A DNA stretch of 64,000 bases from Lentinula raphanica (lineage: Eukaryota > Basidiomycota > Agaricomycetes > Agaricales > Omphalotaceae). The stretch is taken from assembly GCA_027919835.1 (NCBI GenBank), contig JANVFP010000040.1:186001-250000 (forward strand). The letters are read 5' to 3'. The position numbers and the translations under genes are program-made. Of the stretch, positions 63,917-64,000 are shown one piece after another (the first letter of the stretch is position 1; every line of letters starts with the position of its first letter). The notes beneath the pieces are model-generated. The model searched no databases and was not told the DNA's origin. It worked only from the letters and a program-made list of their open reading frames with translations.

Positions 63917-64000
63917 GTATGCTTGCATTACGGTATAGTTTACAGTAATTACACCTGATTGAAGATACATAGAATAATGAGGTGGCGGGGTCATTCCGCT

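Overview
The window is nuclear DNA of a filamentous basidiomycete, most likely a mushroom-forming Agaricomycete. Genes are dense on both strands and most are split by many 46-80 bp introns with GTRNGY donors. Very small exons (7, 11, 19, 20, 23 nt) recur. The gene content is a mixture of conserved eukaryotic housekeeping genes and families typical of Agaricomycetes (DUF6534-like membrane proteins, degenerate BTB proteins, DUF2235 hydrolases, PC-esterase/TBL-like proteins, FAD-linked oxidoreductases with a disordered insertion). No single species can be named from the sequence. Exon models were built by joining open frames at splice sites whose phases agree; protein family names come from motif recognition, not from a search.

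Left part (1-23 kb), mainly conserved genes: a four-RRM Mrn1/Nrd1-type RNA-binding protein (cut by the window edge), a small protein with a novel repeated motif, a 402-bp hAT-like MITE, a peroxisomal ADP/ATP-carrier-like gene whose 3' end is rewritten by a second MITE, an intron-containing tRNA, the vacuolar M28 protease Pff1, a low-complexity protein sharing the novel motif, a PMR1-type Ca2+/Mn2+ ATPase carrying a one-base frameshift, and a DH-BAR-SH3 Rho GEF.

Middle part (23-49 kb), accessory and lineage-specific: an FAD-linked oxidoreductase, a BTB-like protein with an internal N-terminal duplication, a 15-exon DUF6534-like membrane protein that is invisible to long-ORF scanning, a PC-esterase-like protein with a one-base frameshift, two paralogous proteins with an identical three-part Cys/His finger module, a DUF2235 hydrolase, an amino acid/GABA permease, and a tandem array of four short paralogous genes with a conserved upstream element and the relic of another copy's tail.

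Right part (49-64 kb): a 10-exon seven-transmembrane receptor-like gene with an 11-nt exon, ELP1 (Elongator) divergently paired with EFG1 (rRNA processing) across only 86 bp, a second BTB protein, a poly-glutamate protein, a long gene-poor stretch, and a secreted hypothetical protein.

The most promising undescribed material is the four-gene tandem array at 43-46 kb, the paired CX4C/CXC/CX2C finger proteins at 36-37 and 46-47 kb that lie either side of it, and the proteins sharing a QPHISNLPRRKP motif at 2.4 and 11.4 kb. No CRISPR, operon, virus or toxin gene was seen.
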